This document shows positions 1 to 8,288 of a stretch of 38,838 nt of DNA, one piece after another. The translations under genes and the position numbers were made by a program. The notes beneath the pieces were generated by a model, which worked only from the letters and a program-made list of their open reading frames with translations, ran no database searches and was not told the origin of the DNA. Origin of the DNA: a bacterium (GTDB taxonomy: Bacteria > Acidobacteriota > Polarisedimenticolia > Polarisedimenticolales > Polarisedimenticolaceae). The stretch is taken from the NCBI GenBank assembly GCA_024226515.1, contig JAAELQ010000203.1, positions 1 through 38,838 of the forward strand, in the 5' to 3' direction. Position 1 is the stretch's first letter. Each line of letters begins with the position of its first letter.

Positions 1-2183
1 CACGTCGTCATCGACGTATATCCCGAGCAACCCGGGTCGTCGTCGTTGGCGGCGACGACGACGTGATAGTCGTGGGCGCACTCGGGACAGAAGATACTGA
101 TCTTCGTGTCGTAGTCGGCCTGATCGCATGTGCTGACGGTGAGGTTGTTTCCGTTGCCGGTCACCACGTACCACACACCCGGCGCCGAGATCGTCGTTCC
201 GGATAGCGTGTCCCGATCGGGTCCGGTGGCGTCGGTCGTGGTTCCCGAGATGGTGTCGCCCACGGCCAGCGGGATGGCAAACTCGCACAGGTCGTTGGAA
301 GGAACGAGCGGCCCGGGAATGCAGGAAGCGATCTGCCGTTCTTCCTGCGCCGAGGTCTCGCCCCAGCTTCCTTCATGCGGAGTCACGGCCCGGTTGAGGT
401 AGTAGTAGAGCTCGTCCGGCACGGGCGTGCTGTCGTCGTTCCACGCCGGAGCGGTCGTCTCCGCGTCCACGCAGCTGCTGAAGTTCACCGGATCTGCGAA
501 GCGTGCCGCGCGGTACAGCGTGGCTTCCTCCTGGGCCGGCCAGGAGTAGGCACCCGGCTCATGGGGCCAATGAAAGCCGCAGTCGCCCGAGGTCTCGTCG
601 ATGACGCCATGACCCACGTCGCCGGGGCACTGGTTGTCCAAACCGTCGTTGACCTCCGGTGCATCGGGGTAGGTGTCCGGATCGAAGGGTGCGCAGTCAC
701 AGTCGTTGCCCCAGCCGTCTTGATCGAAGTCGAGCTGACTGGGGTTGAAGATCGTCGGGCAGTTGTCGACGTCGGCGCAGTGTCCGTCGTTGTCGATGTC
801 GTTGTCCGGATCGAAGCGACAGTCGTCACAGGCATCGCCGATCCCGTCCTTGTCGGTATCGAGCTGGTCCGGGTTGTAGACCGTTGGGCAGTTGTCGACG
901 CCGGCGCAGTGCCCGTCCGCGTCCTCGTCGTCGAGCGGGTCGAAGGGGCACGGATCGCAGACATCACCGGCGCCATCCTCATCGGAATTCAGCTGGTCCG
1001 GGTTGTAAACCGCCGGGCAGTTGTCGACGTCGGCGCAGTGCCCGTCCGCGTCCTCGTCGTCGAGCGGGTCGAACGGGCAGGGGTCGCAGAGATCCTGGGT
1101 TCCGTCGTCGTCGTTGTCGCCGTCGAACGGGTCCGGCACGTCGTCCTCGTCGATCAAGCCGTCGCAGTCGTCGTCTCGATCGTTGCAGCTCTCCTCCACA
1201 TCGGGGTGAACGTCCGGGTTCGAGTCGTCGCAGTCACCCTCGACCTCGCAGTAGCCGTCGAAATCGAGATCGTCGCAACAGTAGAACGCAGCCGAGTTGC
1301 CCGACACGTGCAGCGTCTCGAAATCGCCGTCAAACCAAAGGGTCGCCGTCAGGTAGTGCGCCTTGTCCATGTCGCACGGCAGCTGGAGCACCGTTGGCGG
1401 ACCGCCCATCGGTTGGACCGCCGGAGTCTCCGGCTGCCAGCCCGCCGTGGCGCGTCTGCCGGTGGGCGGTGGCTGCCCGACGGATACGGTTCGCAGCCAC
1501 AGCCGGTAGCCGACCAGAGCGCCGGAGTTGTCGCAACCGGGGTCGAGGTACATCCCCTGTGACGGCGGCGGGAGCTGAACCGATACCTGGAACGTCTGGC
1601 CCTGCGGCCGGCCGACGTTGAGCAACTGTGGCACCGGGATCGACCCCAGTTCGTAGTCCACGGGCGCCTGGAGGTCGAAGTGCGGCGGTGGCGGGCTGAG
1701 CCGGACGCGCTCGGTGATCAGCGTGAAGAAGCCGACGTCCTCGAACTGGTCGGTGAGCATGATGCTCATGCACTCCTCGCCGTCCATCAGCGTCGGATGC
1801 GATCCGGCAACGACGATGCAGCCGTCGACACCGGGGTCATACCAGTCGCCCTGAAAGTACGCCTGGTAGTGGTACGGCGGATAGGCGTAGTGGCGCAGCC
1901 ACTGGTCGACCGTGTAGCCGGCGCTGCAGTTGCAGTCGCCGGGTTTCGGCTCGGAGAAGCCCAGCGCCCAGAAGACGCCCTCGAGGTCGCCGGTCACCGA
2001 CGACCCGGTCGTGCAGTAGTAATCATGTCCGCACCACACGCCGGGCGTGTGAACGTACGTGGCCGTGTACACATCGATCGAGCTGAACTTGATCGACTCG
2101 AAGCACACGGCAAACGTGGTCGTAGCGCACAACGGGGCGAACAGGATTAGCAGGGCACAAGTGCGGAAAGCGGAGGTCTTCAT
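1..2183 (-). CDS. Secreted MopE/thrombospondin type 3 repeat protein (partial, 3' end outside window)
   Basis: The reading frame stays open from an ATG at 2183 to the window edge (about 727 codons), so the C-terminus is missing. A typical signal peptide (KT..., hydrophobic stretch, cleavage near TFA-VC) points to export. After about 290 residues that I do not recognise comes a MopE-like metal-binding motif (DGDCDDSNPDVHP-type, ending CDGLIDE). Four acidic TSP3-type calcium repeats (DNCPxVYNPDQLD / DxDGxGDxCD) follow, then a W/YR/C module shared with other proteins here (about 320-555). The last part has the CNDDDPGC-like end of a pre-peptidase/CUB-like beta domain. A strong Shine-Dalgarno sequence, AGGAGGT (2189-2195), fixes the start. 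Calcium binding and a surface role are inferred from family knowledge; no enzymatic domain is visible. Confidence 0.85.
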   Translation of the reverse strand, partial: MKTSAFRTCALLILFAPLCATTTFAVCFESIKFSSIDVYTATYVHTPGVWCGHDYYCTTGSSVTGDLEGVFWALGFSEPKPGDCNCSAGYTVDQWLRHYAYPPYHYQAYFQGDWYDPGVDGCIVVAGSHPTLMDGEECMSIMLTDQFEDVGFFTLITERVRLSPPPPHFDLQAPVDYELGSIPVPQLLNVGRPQGQTFQVSVQLPPPSQGMYLDPGCDNSGALVGYRLWLRTVSVGQPPPTGRRATAGWQPETPAVQPMGGPPTVLQLPCDMDKAHYLTATLWFDGDFETLHVSGNSAAFYCCDDLDFDGYCEVEGDCDDSNPDVHPDVEESCNDRDDDCDGLIDEDDVPDPFDGDNDDDGTQDLCDPCPFDPLDDEDADGHCADVDNCPAVYNPDQLNSDEDGAGDVCDPCPFDPLDDEDADGHCAGVDNCPTVYNPDQLDTDKDGIGDACDDCRFDPDNDIDNDGHCADVDNCPTIFNPSQLDFDQDGWGNDCDCAPFDPDTYPDAPEVNDGLDNQCPGDVGHGVIDETSGDCGFHWPHEPGAYSWPAQEEATLYRAARFADPVNFSSCVDAETTAPAWNDDSTPVPDELYYYLNRAVTPHEGSWGETSAQEERQIASCIPGPLVPSNDLCEFAIPLAVGDTISGTTTDATGPDRDTLSGTTISAPGVWYVVTGNGNNLTVSTCDQADYDTKISIFCPECAHDYHVVVAANDDDPGCSGYTSMTT
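762..1148 (-). repeat. Three tandem 129-bp repeats encoding 43-residue TSP3 units
   Basis: The same sequence (GTTGTCGACG on the plus strand) recurs at 762, 891 and 1020, exactly 129 bases apart. The units starting at 891 and 1020 are nearly identical for their first ~65 bases (both encode CPFDPLDDEDADGHCA). The period is 43 codons, so gain or loss of a unit keeps the reading frame. Confidence 0.75.
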
Positions 2184-2533
2184 GGTTCACCTCCTGGGTC
2201 AAGTAGGAATGGGTGTTCTGCAACCATTTGAAGCGGTCAGGGAGCCCGAGTCAACGGGATGCAGCGGCGCAAAGGGGTGATCTTGGTCGCGTGTGGTGGA
2301 ACGTTCCGTCGCTCGCCCGGTGACACGAATCCGTGGCAGCGCTGGAGCGACTGGCCCGCAGCGGGGAGAATGGGGCGTAGGGATCTACCCAACCGTCTTG
2401 GGCTAATCCGAGGTCGGGCCACGAACAGGGATTACACATGGTGAAGCAACCTCACCGAGTCCGGAATCACTATCAGTGAAGTGATCGCCGCTTCGGGGCT
2501 GGGCATGGCGAATGCCGCGACAGTCCCTGCAGG
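2184..2533. other. 350-base gene-free stretch upstream of the MopE/TSP3 gene
   Basis: No convincing gene lies here. It holds the candidate promoter and leader of the gene starting at 2183, and the region downstream of the MFS gene stop at 2534. A small inverted repeat (TCACT-ATC-AGTGA, 2467-2479) lies about 55-67 bases past that stop. It has no T-tract, and I cannot assign a role. The short open frames on either strand lack ribosome binding sites or recognisable protein sequence. Confidence 0.5.
2226..2254 (-). promoter_or_regulatory. Candidate sigma-70-type promoter of the MopE/TSP3 gene
   Basis: On the minus strand there is TTGACT (plus 2249-2254), a 17-base spacer, then TCAAAT (plus 2226-2231), giving a predicted start near 2219 and a leader of about 36 bases that contains the AGGAGGT site. 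Matches to consensus are 5/6 and 4/6. This is pattern matching by eye only. Confidence 0.4.
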
Positions 2534-3835
2534 CTAATTCCTGGAGACGCCCGCCGACGGTAACCAAAGCGTCGCCAGCGTCGCGACGAGCAGCAACGTG
2601 CCACCGGCGACCAGGAACGTCGACGCGCCCACGTGCTGGAACAGCAATCCTCCCGTGAGCATGCCGACGATGCTCGCGAGACTGCCGGCGGCGCCGGCGA
2701 ACCCCTGGGTGGCTCCCTGAAGCTCCGGCGGCGCCGTGCGCGAGAGGATCGCCTGGATCGACGGCCACATCGTTCCGTTGCCGAGTGCGAACAGCGCCGC
2801 CGCGAGATACAGGATCGGCACCGAATCGGACGTCAGGAGTGAAAAACTGAGCGTCAGAAAGATCGACCCGGAAACGACCAGCGATCTCTCCTGAAAGACC
2901 GGCGAGAGGCGTGTGAGCAGGGGACCTTGCACGAGAACCATCAGAACCGACAGTACGGAGAAGAACACACCTGTCTGGCCCACCGTCCAGCCCAGATCGG
3001 TTGCCGCACGAACCGGGAACGCCACGTAGAAGAAGCTGAAGCCGAGAAAGACCAGGAAGTAGAGGACCAGCATCCGTCGAATCGCTCGTCGACGCACGCA
3101 CGTGCCCAATCCGATGCGCCTCGATTCATCGACCTCCGTGCAATCGACCGGTTCCTGCCCCAGCGCGCGGCGTGTTCCGTCGCGTGGGGGAGGATCGGAT
3201 TCGCTCGCGGGTGACTCGGGCAGAACGAACAGGATGACCAACGCGGCGATCAGCGAAATGCCGAGCGCCGCGAACACGGGCAACACCTCTCCGTAGACCG
3301 TCGCGCCGAGCAGGCCCGCGAGCGCTGGACCGAGCACGAAGCCGAGGTTCGTCGACACACCCATGCGGCCGAAGTTGCGACTACGATCCGTCTCGGGGGT
3401 GACGTCCGCGAGATAGGCGTTCGCAACGGAGATGTTCCCGCCGGTCAGACCGTCCAGAGCTCGCGCGGCGAACAGAATCAGCAGCGGGACGGTGATCGTG
3501 AAGCTGCCCCAGCCGGAGTCCACGTCGATCAGGGGCGTCACGGGCAGGAACAACGCGACGGAGAAGATGGCCCAGGAGATGAGCGTGCCCACCTGGGACA
3601 GCAGCAACACCCTGCGCCGTCCGTAGCGATCGGACCACGCGCCGAGCAGCGGAGCGCCTACGAGCTGAAACGCGGGATAACTGGCCCCGACGATGCCGTA
3701 GATCACGGCGTTCCCGCCGAAGCGAGTGACTAGAAAAACGAGGAAGGGGATGACGATGCTGAAGCCGAGCGTGCCGATGAAGTTGACCAGCAACACCGGG
3801 AAGACACGCGTGCGATCGAAGGCGGAGGTCGTCAT
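2534..3835 (-). CDS. MFS transporter, 12-TM drug/metabolite efflux type
   Basis: About 433 residues of alternating hydrophobic segments, the usual length of a 12-helix major facilitator. The loop between helices 2 and 3 carries motif A (GAWSDRYGRRRVLLL), the hallmark of the DHA1/TetA-like branch. A charged, proline-rich cytoplasmic loop in the middle (ESPASESDPPPRDGT...) separates the two six-helix halves. The substrate cannot be read from the sequence. I chose the ATG at 3835; a GTG at 3856 would add seven residues but has no better ribosome site. It starts 53 bases after the TPR gene on the same strand, so the two are probably co-transcribed. It could also be a sugar or metabolite exporter. 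Confidence 0.88.
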   Translation of the reverse strand: MTTSAFDRTRVFPVLLVNFIGTLGFSIVIPFLVFLVTRFGGNAVIYGIVGASYPAFQLVGAPLLGAWSDRYGRRRVLLLSQVGTLISWAIFSVALFLPVTPLIDVDSGWGSFTITVPLLILFAARALDGLTGGNISVANAYLADVTPETDRSRNFGRMGVSTNLGFVLGPALAGLLGATVYGEVLPVFAALGISLIAALVILFVLPESPASESDPPPRDGTRRALGQEPVDCTEVDESRRIGLGTCVRRRAIRRMLVLYFLVFLGFSFFYVAFPVRAATDLGWTVGQTGVFFSVLSVLMVLVQGPLLTRLSPVFQERSLVVSGSIFLTLSFSLLTSDSVPILYLAAALFALGNGTMWPSIQAILSRTAPPELQGATQGFAGAAGSLASIVGMLTGGLLFQHVGASTFLVAGGTLLLVATLATLWLPSAGVSRN

Positions 3836-3888
3836 TCCACCAGGGTAGACTTTCACCGCCCGTTGGAGCCAGCCATTTCGGCGAACGG

Positions 3889-5340
3889 TCAGTGGCCCTC
3901 GGCACGATCGAGCAGCGGCTCGATCAACGCGTCGGCTTCACTCTCTCTCCCCGTGTCGCGGAGGAACTGCGCATAGTCCTCGAGCGCCGCCAGGCGCATC
4001 GGGTGAATGGCGCTCAGGGTCTCCTCGTAGAGGGCGATGCTGCGCCGGTAGGCGTCCTCCGCGTTTGCAGTCTGCTTCATGTCCCGGTACAGGTTTGCCA
4101 GACGGTGCAGACACAGGCTCCGCTGAGGCCGGGCGAGCTCGTGTGCCTCGAGCGTGCTCAACGCCTTCTGTTGAAGCTCGAGCGCTTCGGTGTATCGCTT
4201 CATGCCCCGATACAAGCTGCCGATCGAGCTGAGCAACAGGGCAACCTCGGGGTGATCGGGGCCGAGTCGCTCGACACGCATCGCGAGGCTCCGATCGAAC
4301 AGCGGGCCGGCAAGATCGTACTCCCCGCGAGAGTAGTAAACGGAGGCCAACGTGTCGATCGATTCGTCGATTCGTTCGTGGCCGGCAGGAAGAGATTTCT
4401 CCGCTATCGATCGAGCTCGTTTGGCAAGAGTCAGGGCCTCGTCGAGATCTCCCAAACTCTGGTGAACCGACGCCAGGCCAAGCAGCGTCGTGACCAGATC
4501 CGGGTGGTTCACTCCCAGCGCGCTCTCCTTGATTGCCAGGCCGGCGCGATAGCGGCTTGCGGCGCCCGAAAGGTCTCCTGCCGCTTGAGACACTCGCCCC
4601 AGATTGCTCAACACCCCACCGACCTGAGGATGCGCGGGCCCCACACTCTCCAGGAACGCGGCGTGTGCCCTCGTCAACAGCTCGCGCGCTTCGTCCAGGC
4701 GTCGTTGTCGCTCGTACAGCAGGCCCAGGTTGTTGAGCATGCCCGGGACATAGATGTTCGGCTCCGGAAGCGCCTCGTCCATGATGTCGATGGAGCGCAG
4801 ATACAGCGCCTCCGCATCATCCCCACGTCCTTGTTCCTGGCGACAGTCCGCCAGTCCCGTCAGTGCAATCGCCAGCTCGGCGCTGCGCGATCCGACGCCC
4901 TGTTCGATCGCTGCGACCGCGCTTGCCATGAGTGACGCCGCCTTGTCGATCTCGCCGCGGGCCCGATAGACTCCGGCGAGGTTCTGCTGGAGACCGGCGA
5001 TATCCGCGGGCTCGATGTCCGGTGACGTCTCGAGGATCTCGCGTGCTTGCTCGAGCAAGGAGATCGCCTCGTCGTACGCGCCGTGCTGGAAACGGACCAC
5101 CCCCGTCGCCGCGAGACTCCAGCCCAGGTCCGGACTATCGGCAGCGCCCTTCCGCGCCAACTCCAATGCAGCCTCGAATCTGCGCCCCGCGTTGGCGAGG
5201 TCACCCTGTTGGTAAATCGTCCACCCCTCATCGAGCAGAGTCTGCACAGCGTTGTCCTCGGTGGGTTCGTCGGCCCCGCACGCGAAACCGATCAGGGACG
5301 ACAGAATGAACGCTACCGAAAGTGCCACACGCTGTTTCAT
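3889..5340 (-). CDS. TPR-repeat protein, exported or lipoprotein
   Basis: 483 residues. The N-terminal leader (MKQRVAL..., hydrophobic, ending GFAC at the first Cys) resembles a lipoprotein signal, although the residues before the Cys fit the lipobox imperfectly. The rest is about ten tandem tetratricopeptide repeats of the 42-residue kinesin-light-chain type: recurring LG/NNLG..Y...G..DEA helices separated by GxxHPxVxxxLxxLG linkers. Such arrays are scaffolds for protein-protein contacts; no catalytic domain is present. The start at 5340 has GGAGG eight bases upstream; the open frame reaches further 5' (to 5532), but that extension has no such site and crosses the divergent intergenic region. 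It precedes the MFS gene, but a functional link is not evident. Confidence 0.85.
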   Translation of the reverse strand: MKQRVALSVAFILSSLIGFACGADEPTEDNAVQTLLDEGWTIYQQGDLANAGRRFEAALELARKGAADSPDLGWSLAATGVVRFQHGAYDEAISLLEQAREILETSPDIEPADIAGLQQNLAGVYRARGEIDKAASLMASAVAAIEQGVGSRSAELAIALTGLADCRQEQGRGDDAEALYLRSIDIMDEALPEPNIYVPGMLNNLGLLYERQRRLDEARELLTRAHAAFLESVGPAHPQVGGVLSNLGRVSQAAGDLSGAASRYRAGLAIKESALGVNHPDLVTTLLGLASVHQSLGDLDEALTLAKRARSIAEKSLPAGHERIDESIDTLASVYYSRGEYDLAGPLFDRSLAMRVERLGPDHPEVALLLSSIGSLYRGMKRYTEALELQQKALSTLEAHELARPQRSLCLHRLANLYRDMKQTANAEDAYRRSIALYEETLSAIHPMRLAALEDYAQFLRDTGRESEADALIEPLLDRAEGH

Positions 5341-5518
5341 CGCGACCTCCGAGGGAGTCGACGTCGAGATGACGATCGTAATTCGGACAGGGAGATCCTG
5401 AGCGTGAAACTCGGACGAGCACGGTCCGTTGCAGGTGCACAGGCAGAGGGTGTACTGCCATAATCGAATTCGTTCATCGGGTCGGATTGCGCCGCCCACT
5501 GCGGCGATGGATCGACGT

Positions 5519-6583
5519 ATGGCGAAGATCATCTACGGTGTCTCGGGCGAGGGCTCCGGTCACTCCTCCCGGGCCAAGGCGATGGGTCGGCATCTACTGG
5601 ACAGCGGCCACGAGCTGAAGGTCGTCTCTTACGATCGTGGCTACAGGAACCTGCAGCGTGGTTTCGACGTGCTCGAGATCGTCGGGCTGTCGATAGCGAG
5701 CCGCGACAACACGGTGTCCGTACTGAAGACGTTGTCCGAGAACGTCGCCAAGCTGCCCGATGGCACTCGGGCGCTCAACAAGTTGCGGGCACTGTTCAAG
5801 TCGTATCGGCCCGACTGCGTCATCTCGGACTTCGAGCCGCTCACGGCCTACCTGGCGAGCCACTACGATCTTCCGCTGATCAGCCTCGACAACCAGCATC
5901 GTATGCGTTACATGACCTACGACTGTCCTGCCGGTCTCAGGAACGACGCGCGACTAACGGAGACGATCGTCCGCGCCATGGTGCCCAGGCCCTGGTACTC
6001 GCTGATCACTTCCTTTCATGCCGGCACGCTGAAGAACGATCACTGCGCCGTTTTTCCCCCGTTGATTCGCCCCGCGGTCCGCGATGTCGAGCCGAGCCGC
6101 GGTGAGCACGTTCTCGTCTACGCAACCGCGGGGTTTGATTCGCTGCTCGATACCCTGAGGCGTTTGCCTCGCGAGAGCTTCTGCGTCTACGGCTACGACG
6201 AGAACAGGCAAGACGGCAATCTGCGATTCGCTCCGTTCAGCGAGGAGGGCTTCCTGCGAGACCTGGCATCCTGCAAGGCCGTCATCGCGACGGCGGGATT
6301 CACCCTGATCAGTGAGGCCCTTCATCTGGCGAAGCCCTATCTCGCGTTTCCGATGCAAGGGCAGTTCGAGCAGAGGCTGAATTCTCACATGTTGGACCAG
6401 CTCGGCCTGGGAAAAGAGTGCCTGGTGCCGACCGTAGACGCGATTGCGGCCTTCTTGTATCAACTGCCCGAATACGAGTCGGCGCTGAGCGACTATCAAG
6501 GCTGCGGCAACCCGGCAATGCAGGAGAGGCTCGACGAATTGCTGGCGGGTGACCTGCGTTTGCTGAAGACGTACGAGCGCTAA
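5519..6583 (+). CDS. Glycosyltransferase, MJ1255/VC2487 family
   Basis: 354 residues with a GT-B-type fold pattern. The N-terminus IIYGVSGEGSGHSSRA is the glycine-rich donor-site loop typical of the MJ1255 family. It is followed by VISDFEPLTAYLA and LISLDNQHRMRY, both hallmark segments of this family. The C-terminal half contains ATAGFTLISEAL and a GQFEQRLN segment, matching the UDP-sugar-binding half of MurG-like enzymes. The natural acceptor of the family is not known to me, so the reaction is stated only as sugar transfer. MAKIIYG at 5519 best matches the family start; ATG 5507 would add four residues. It is followed one base later by the App1-like gene, so the two are almost certainly translated from one mRNA. 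Confidence 0.85.
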   Translation: MAKIIYGVSGEGSGHSSRAKAMGRHLLDSGHELKVVSYDRGYRNLQRGFDVLEIVGLSIASRDNTVSVLKTLSENVAKLPDGTRALNKLRALFKSYRPDCVISDFEPLTAYLASHYDLPLISLDNQHRMRYMTYDCPAGLRNDARLTETIVRAMVPRPWYSLITSFHAGTLKNDHCAVFPPLIRPAVRDVEPSRGEHVLVYATAGFDSLLDTLRRLPRESFCVYGYDENRQDGNLRFAPFSEEGFLRDLASCKAVIATAGFTLISEALHLAKPYLAFPMQGQFEQRLNSHMLDQLGLGKECLVPTVDAIAAFLYQLPEYESALSDYQGCGNPAMQERLDELLAGDLRLLKTYER

Positions 6584-6584
6584 C

Positions 6585-7676
6585 ATGCTGCAGCACGGGA
6601 TGTTCGCCCTGACGATCGGCATGACATTCTGGCTGGCAGTGGCGTGCGGCACGAACTCGACCGAAGAGAGCGCGTCGACCAGCGAGATCGAGCCTGACGA
6701 GCACCTGGTGTTCTTTCGAACCAGCGGTTGGTTCGACGAGTCGAGACAGCGTTGGCACCTGCCGATCCACGGCTGGATCTACGAACCGCAGCGCAGCCAC
6801 GTGCGCAAGGCGGTTTTCGCGAGACTGCTGAAGGAGAAGTACGGGTTGGCGGTAAGCGCCGCCACGGAGGAGAATTTCAGTCAGCGCGTCGATCTACTCG
6901 TCGCCGACAACGAGCGTGGCAAACGGATCGTCATCCGTGTCGGCGATAAGGAGTACGAGCTGCCGGCATCCGCCGAGAACGGCCATTTCGACACGGTACT
7001 GGAGATCGCGCCGTCCGATCTGTCCGCCGTGGAGGACGGCTTGCTGGTGTTCTCCGCGGTGACCGCCCCCGGCGAGCAGCGGGTGTTCCAGGGCCGCGTG
7101 AGGCTGCTCGCCCCGGTGGGACGATCGATCATCAGTGACATCGACGACACGGTGAAGCTCAGTCATGTGACGGAACGGACCAGGCTACTTCAGCAGACGT
7201 TCTTCGACGATTTCGAGCCGGTGGAGGGCATGCCCGAGCTCTACCGAACGTGGCATGAGCGAGGGGGTAGCGTACATTTCGTCTCGTCCAGCCCGTGGCA
7301 GCTCTACCACCCGCTCGTGGCGTTCCTGACGGGAAGTGAGTTTCCCTGGGCGACTCTGTCCCTGAAGAAGGTCCGCTTTCGGGATTCCAGCGTGCAGAAC
7401 CTGTTCAAGCCGGGCACGGAAACCAAGCCGGCTGCGATCGATGCGATCCTCGATGCCTACCCGAAACGGACATTCATCCTGATCGGGGACAGTGGGGAAC
7501 AGGACGCTGAAGTGTATGCCGACATCGCCCGTCGCTACCCCGATCAGATCGACACGATCTACATCCGTTGGGTATCCGATGACCCGGTGGATTCGAGCAG
7601 GTTCGAGGCGACCTTCACGGGCCTGGATCCCGGCAAGTGGAAGCTGTTCACGTCTCCCACCGAGATCGCGTTTTGA
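6585..7676 (+). CDS. App1-like phosphatase domain lipoprotein (DUF2183)
   Basis: 363 residues. A short leader ends in WLAVAC, a plausible lipobox, so the protein probably sits on a membrane facing out of the cytoplasm. The C-terminal half carries the App1/DUF2183 catalytic signature: SDIDDTVK (Asp185, Asp187, the HAD-type nucleophile pair), the SSSPWQLY strand, a lysine-containing segment (GTETKPAAI) and [13 protein letters not shown]. In yeast App1 this domain is a Mg-dependent phosphatidate phosphatase; the bacterial substrate is unproven. The N-terminal ~175 residues form the usual beta-rich region of such proteins. The start lies one base after the glycosyltransferase stop codon. An alternative ATG at 6600 would shorten the leader. 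Confidence 0.87.
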   Translation: MLQHGMFALTIGMTFWLAVACGTNSTEESASTSEIEPDEHLVFFRTSGWFDESRQRWHLPIHGWIYEPQRSHVRKAVFARLLKEKYGLAVSAATEENFSQRVDLLVADNERGKRIVIRVGDKEYELPASAENGHFDTVLEIAPSDLSAVEDGLLVFSAVTAPGEQRVFQGRVRLLAPVGRSIISDIDDTVKLSHVTERTRLLQQTFFDDFEPVEGMPELYRTWHERGGSVHFVSSSPWQLYHPLVAFLTGSEFPWATLSLKKVRFRDSSVQNLFKPGTETKPAAIDAILDAYPKRTFILIGDSGEQDAEVYADIARRYPDQIDTIYIRWVSDDPVDSSRFEATFTGLDPGKWKLFTSPTEIAF

Positions 7677-8221
7677 GGCAACGGAGGCGGGCCACGCGCG
7701 ACCGCTCAGGCTCCGCGAATCCAGTCGCGGTCCTGCGGGCCAGCTCCTCGCCTCGATCTTCCTGGATGAAGTGCCCGGCGGCGATGCGCAGTCCGAGCAA
7801 CGAGCCCCAGTCCTGACAGACCAGGGTGATGTTCCCGAGGTCCAACGCGTCGAGGAACTGCACCACCCAGTCGACGTGCCGCCGGTAGCTGTAGTCGCGC
7901 ATTCGCGTCGGTTTGTCCGAACGCCCGAAACCGATCAGGTCCGGTGCGACCGCACGAAAGCCGGCCTCCACGAAGACCGGGATCAACTTGCGATACAAGA
8001 AGGACCAGGTCGGCTCGCCGTGCAAGCATCAACACCGGCGGTGCTGCAGCGTCGCCCTCGTCGACGTACGCCATGCGCAACTCGCCGAGCTGCTTGTAGT
8101 GCGGCCGGTAGGGGAATCCGGGCAACGCCGAGAAGCGTTCCTCGGGTGTGCGCAGGAATGTGATCTTCGTCGCGAGTAGAGGATACACGCACGTGATGCG
8201 GGCACGCCCTTGCGCGGTCAT
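7648..8221 (-). pseudogene. Haloalkane dehalogenase-like alpha/beta hydrolase, frameshifted and internally deleted
   Basis: The 5' part encodes FLRTPEERFSALPGFPY...MAYVDEG, the typical N-terminus of haloalkane dehalogenases. Near 8027 one extra base breaks the frame: PPVLML is followed by ARRAD instead of HGEPTW, which continues in another frame. That frame runs on through [15 protein letters not shown] and the nucleophile segment [13 protein letters not shown]. It then jumps directly to [16 protein letters not shown], which in intact enzymes is the C-terminal catalytic-His segment. The cap domain and about 130-150 residues between are missing. An intact enzyme is near 300 residues; this remnant is under 190. 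Its end overlaps the App1 gene tail. A probable original start is GTG near 8191. It is not expected to be active. Confidence 0.85.
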
Positions 8222-8288
8222 GACTAGACGCGCCGCGCGTCGCTCCCGTACCTACTGGCGATACGACAAATCGATGAAGAGGTGCCCC

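Noticed and set aside
762..1148. Regularly spaced direct repeats that could suggest a CRISPR array
   Set aside because: The repeats are in frame in a coding region, the 129-base period encodes 43-residue calcium repeats, and there are no unique spacers or cas genes.
375..1562. 395-residue open frame on the plus strand with internal repeats
   Set aside because: The repeats are the antisense of the TSP3 units; the minus-strand frame is open throughout and encodes recognisable motifs.
2466..2485. Inverted repeat TCACT-ATC-AGTGA as an operator or terminator
   Set aside because: The stem is short, there is no T-tract and no regulator gene adjoins; not enough to call a function.
8148..8288. In-frame N-terminal extension of the secretin gene
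   Set aside because: It crosses the dead hydrolase gene and would bury the signal peptide; a ribosome site lies just before 8289.
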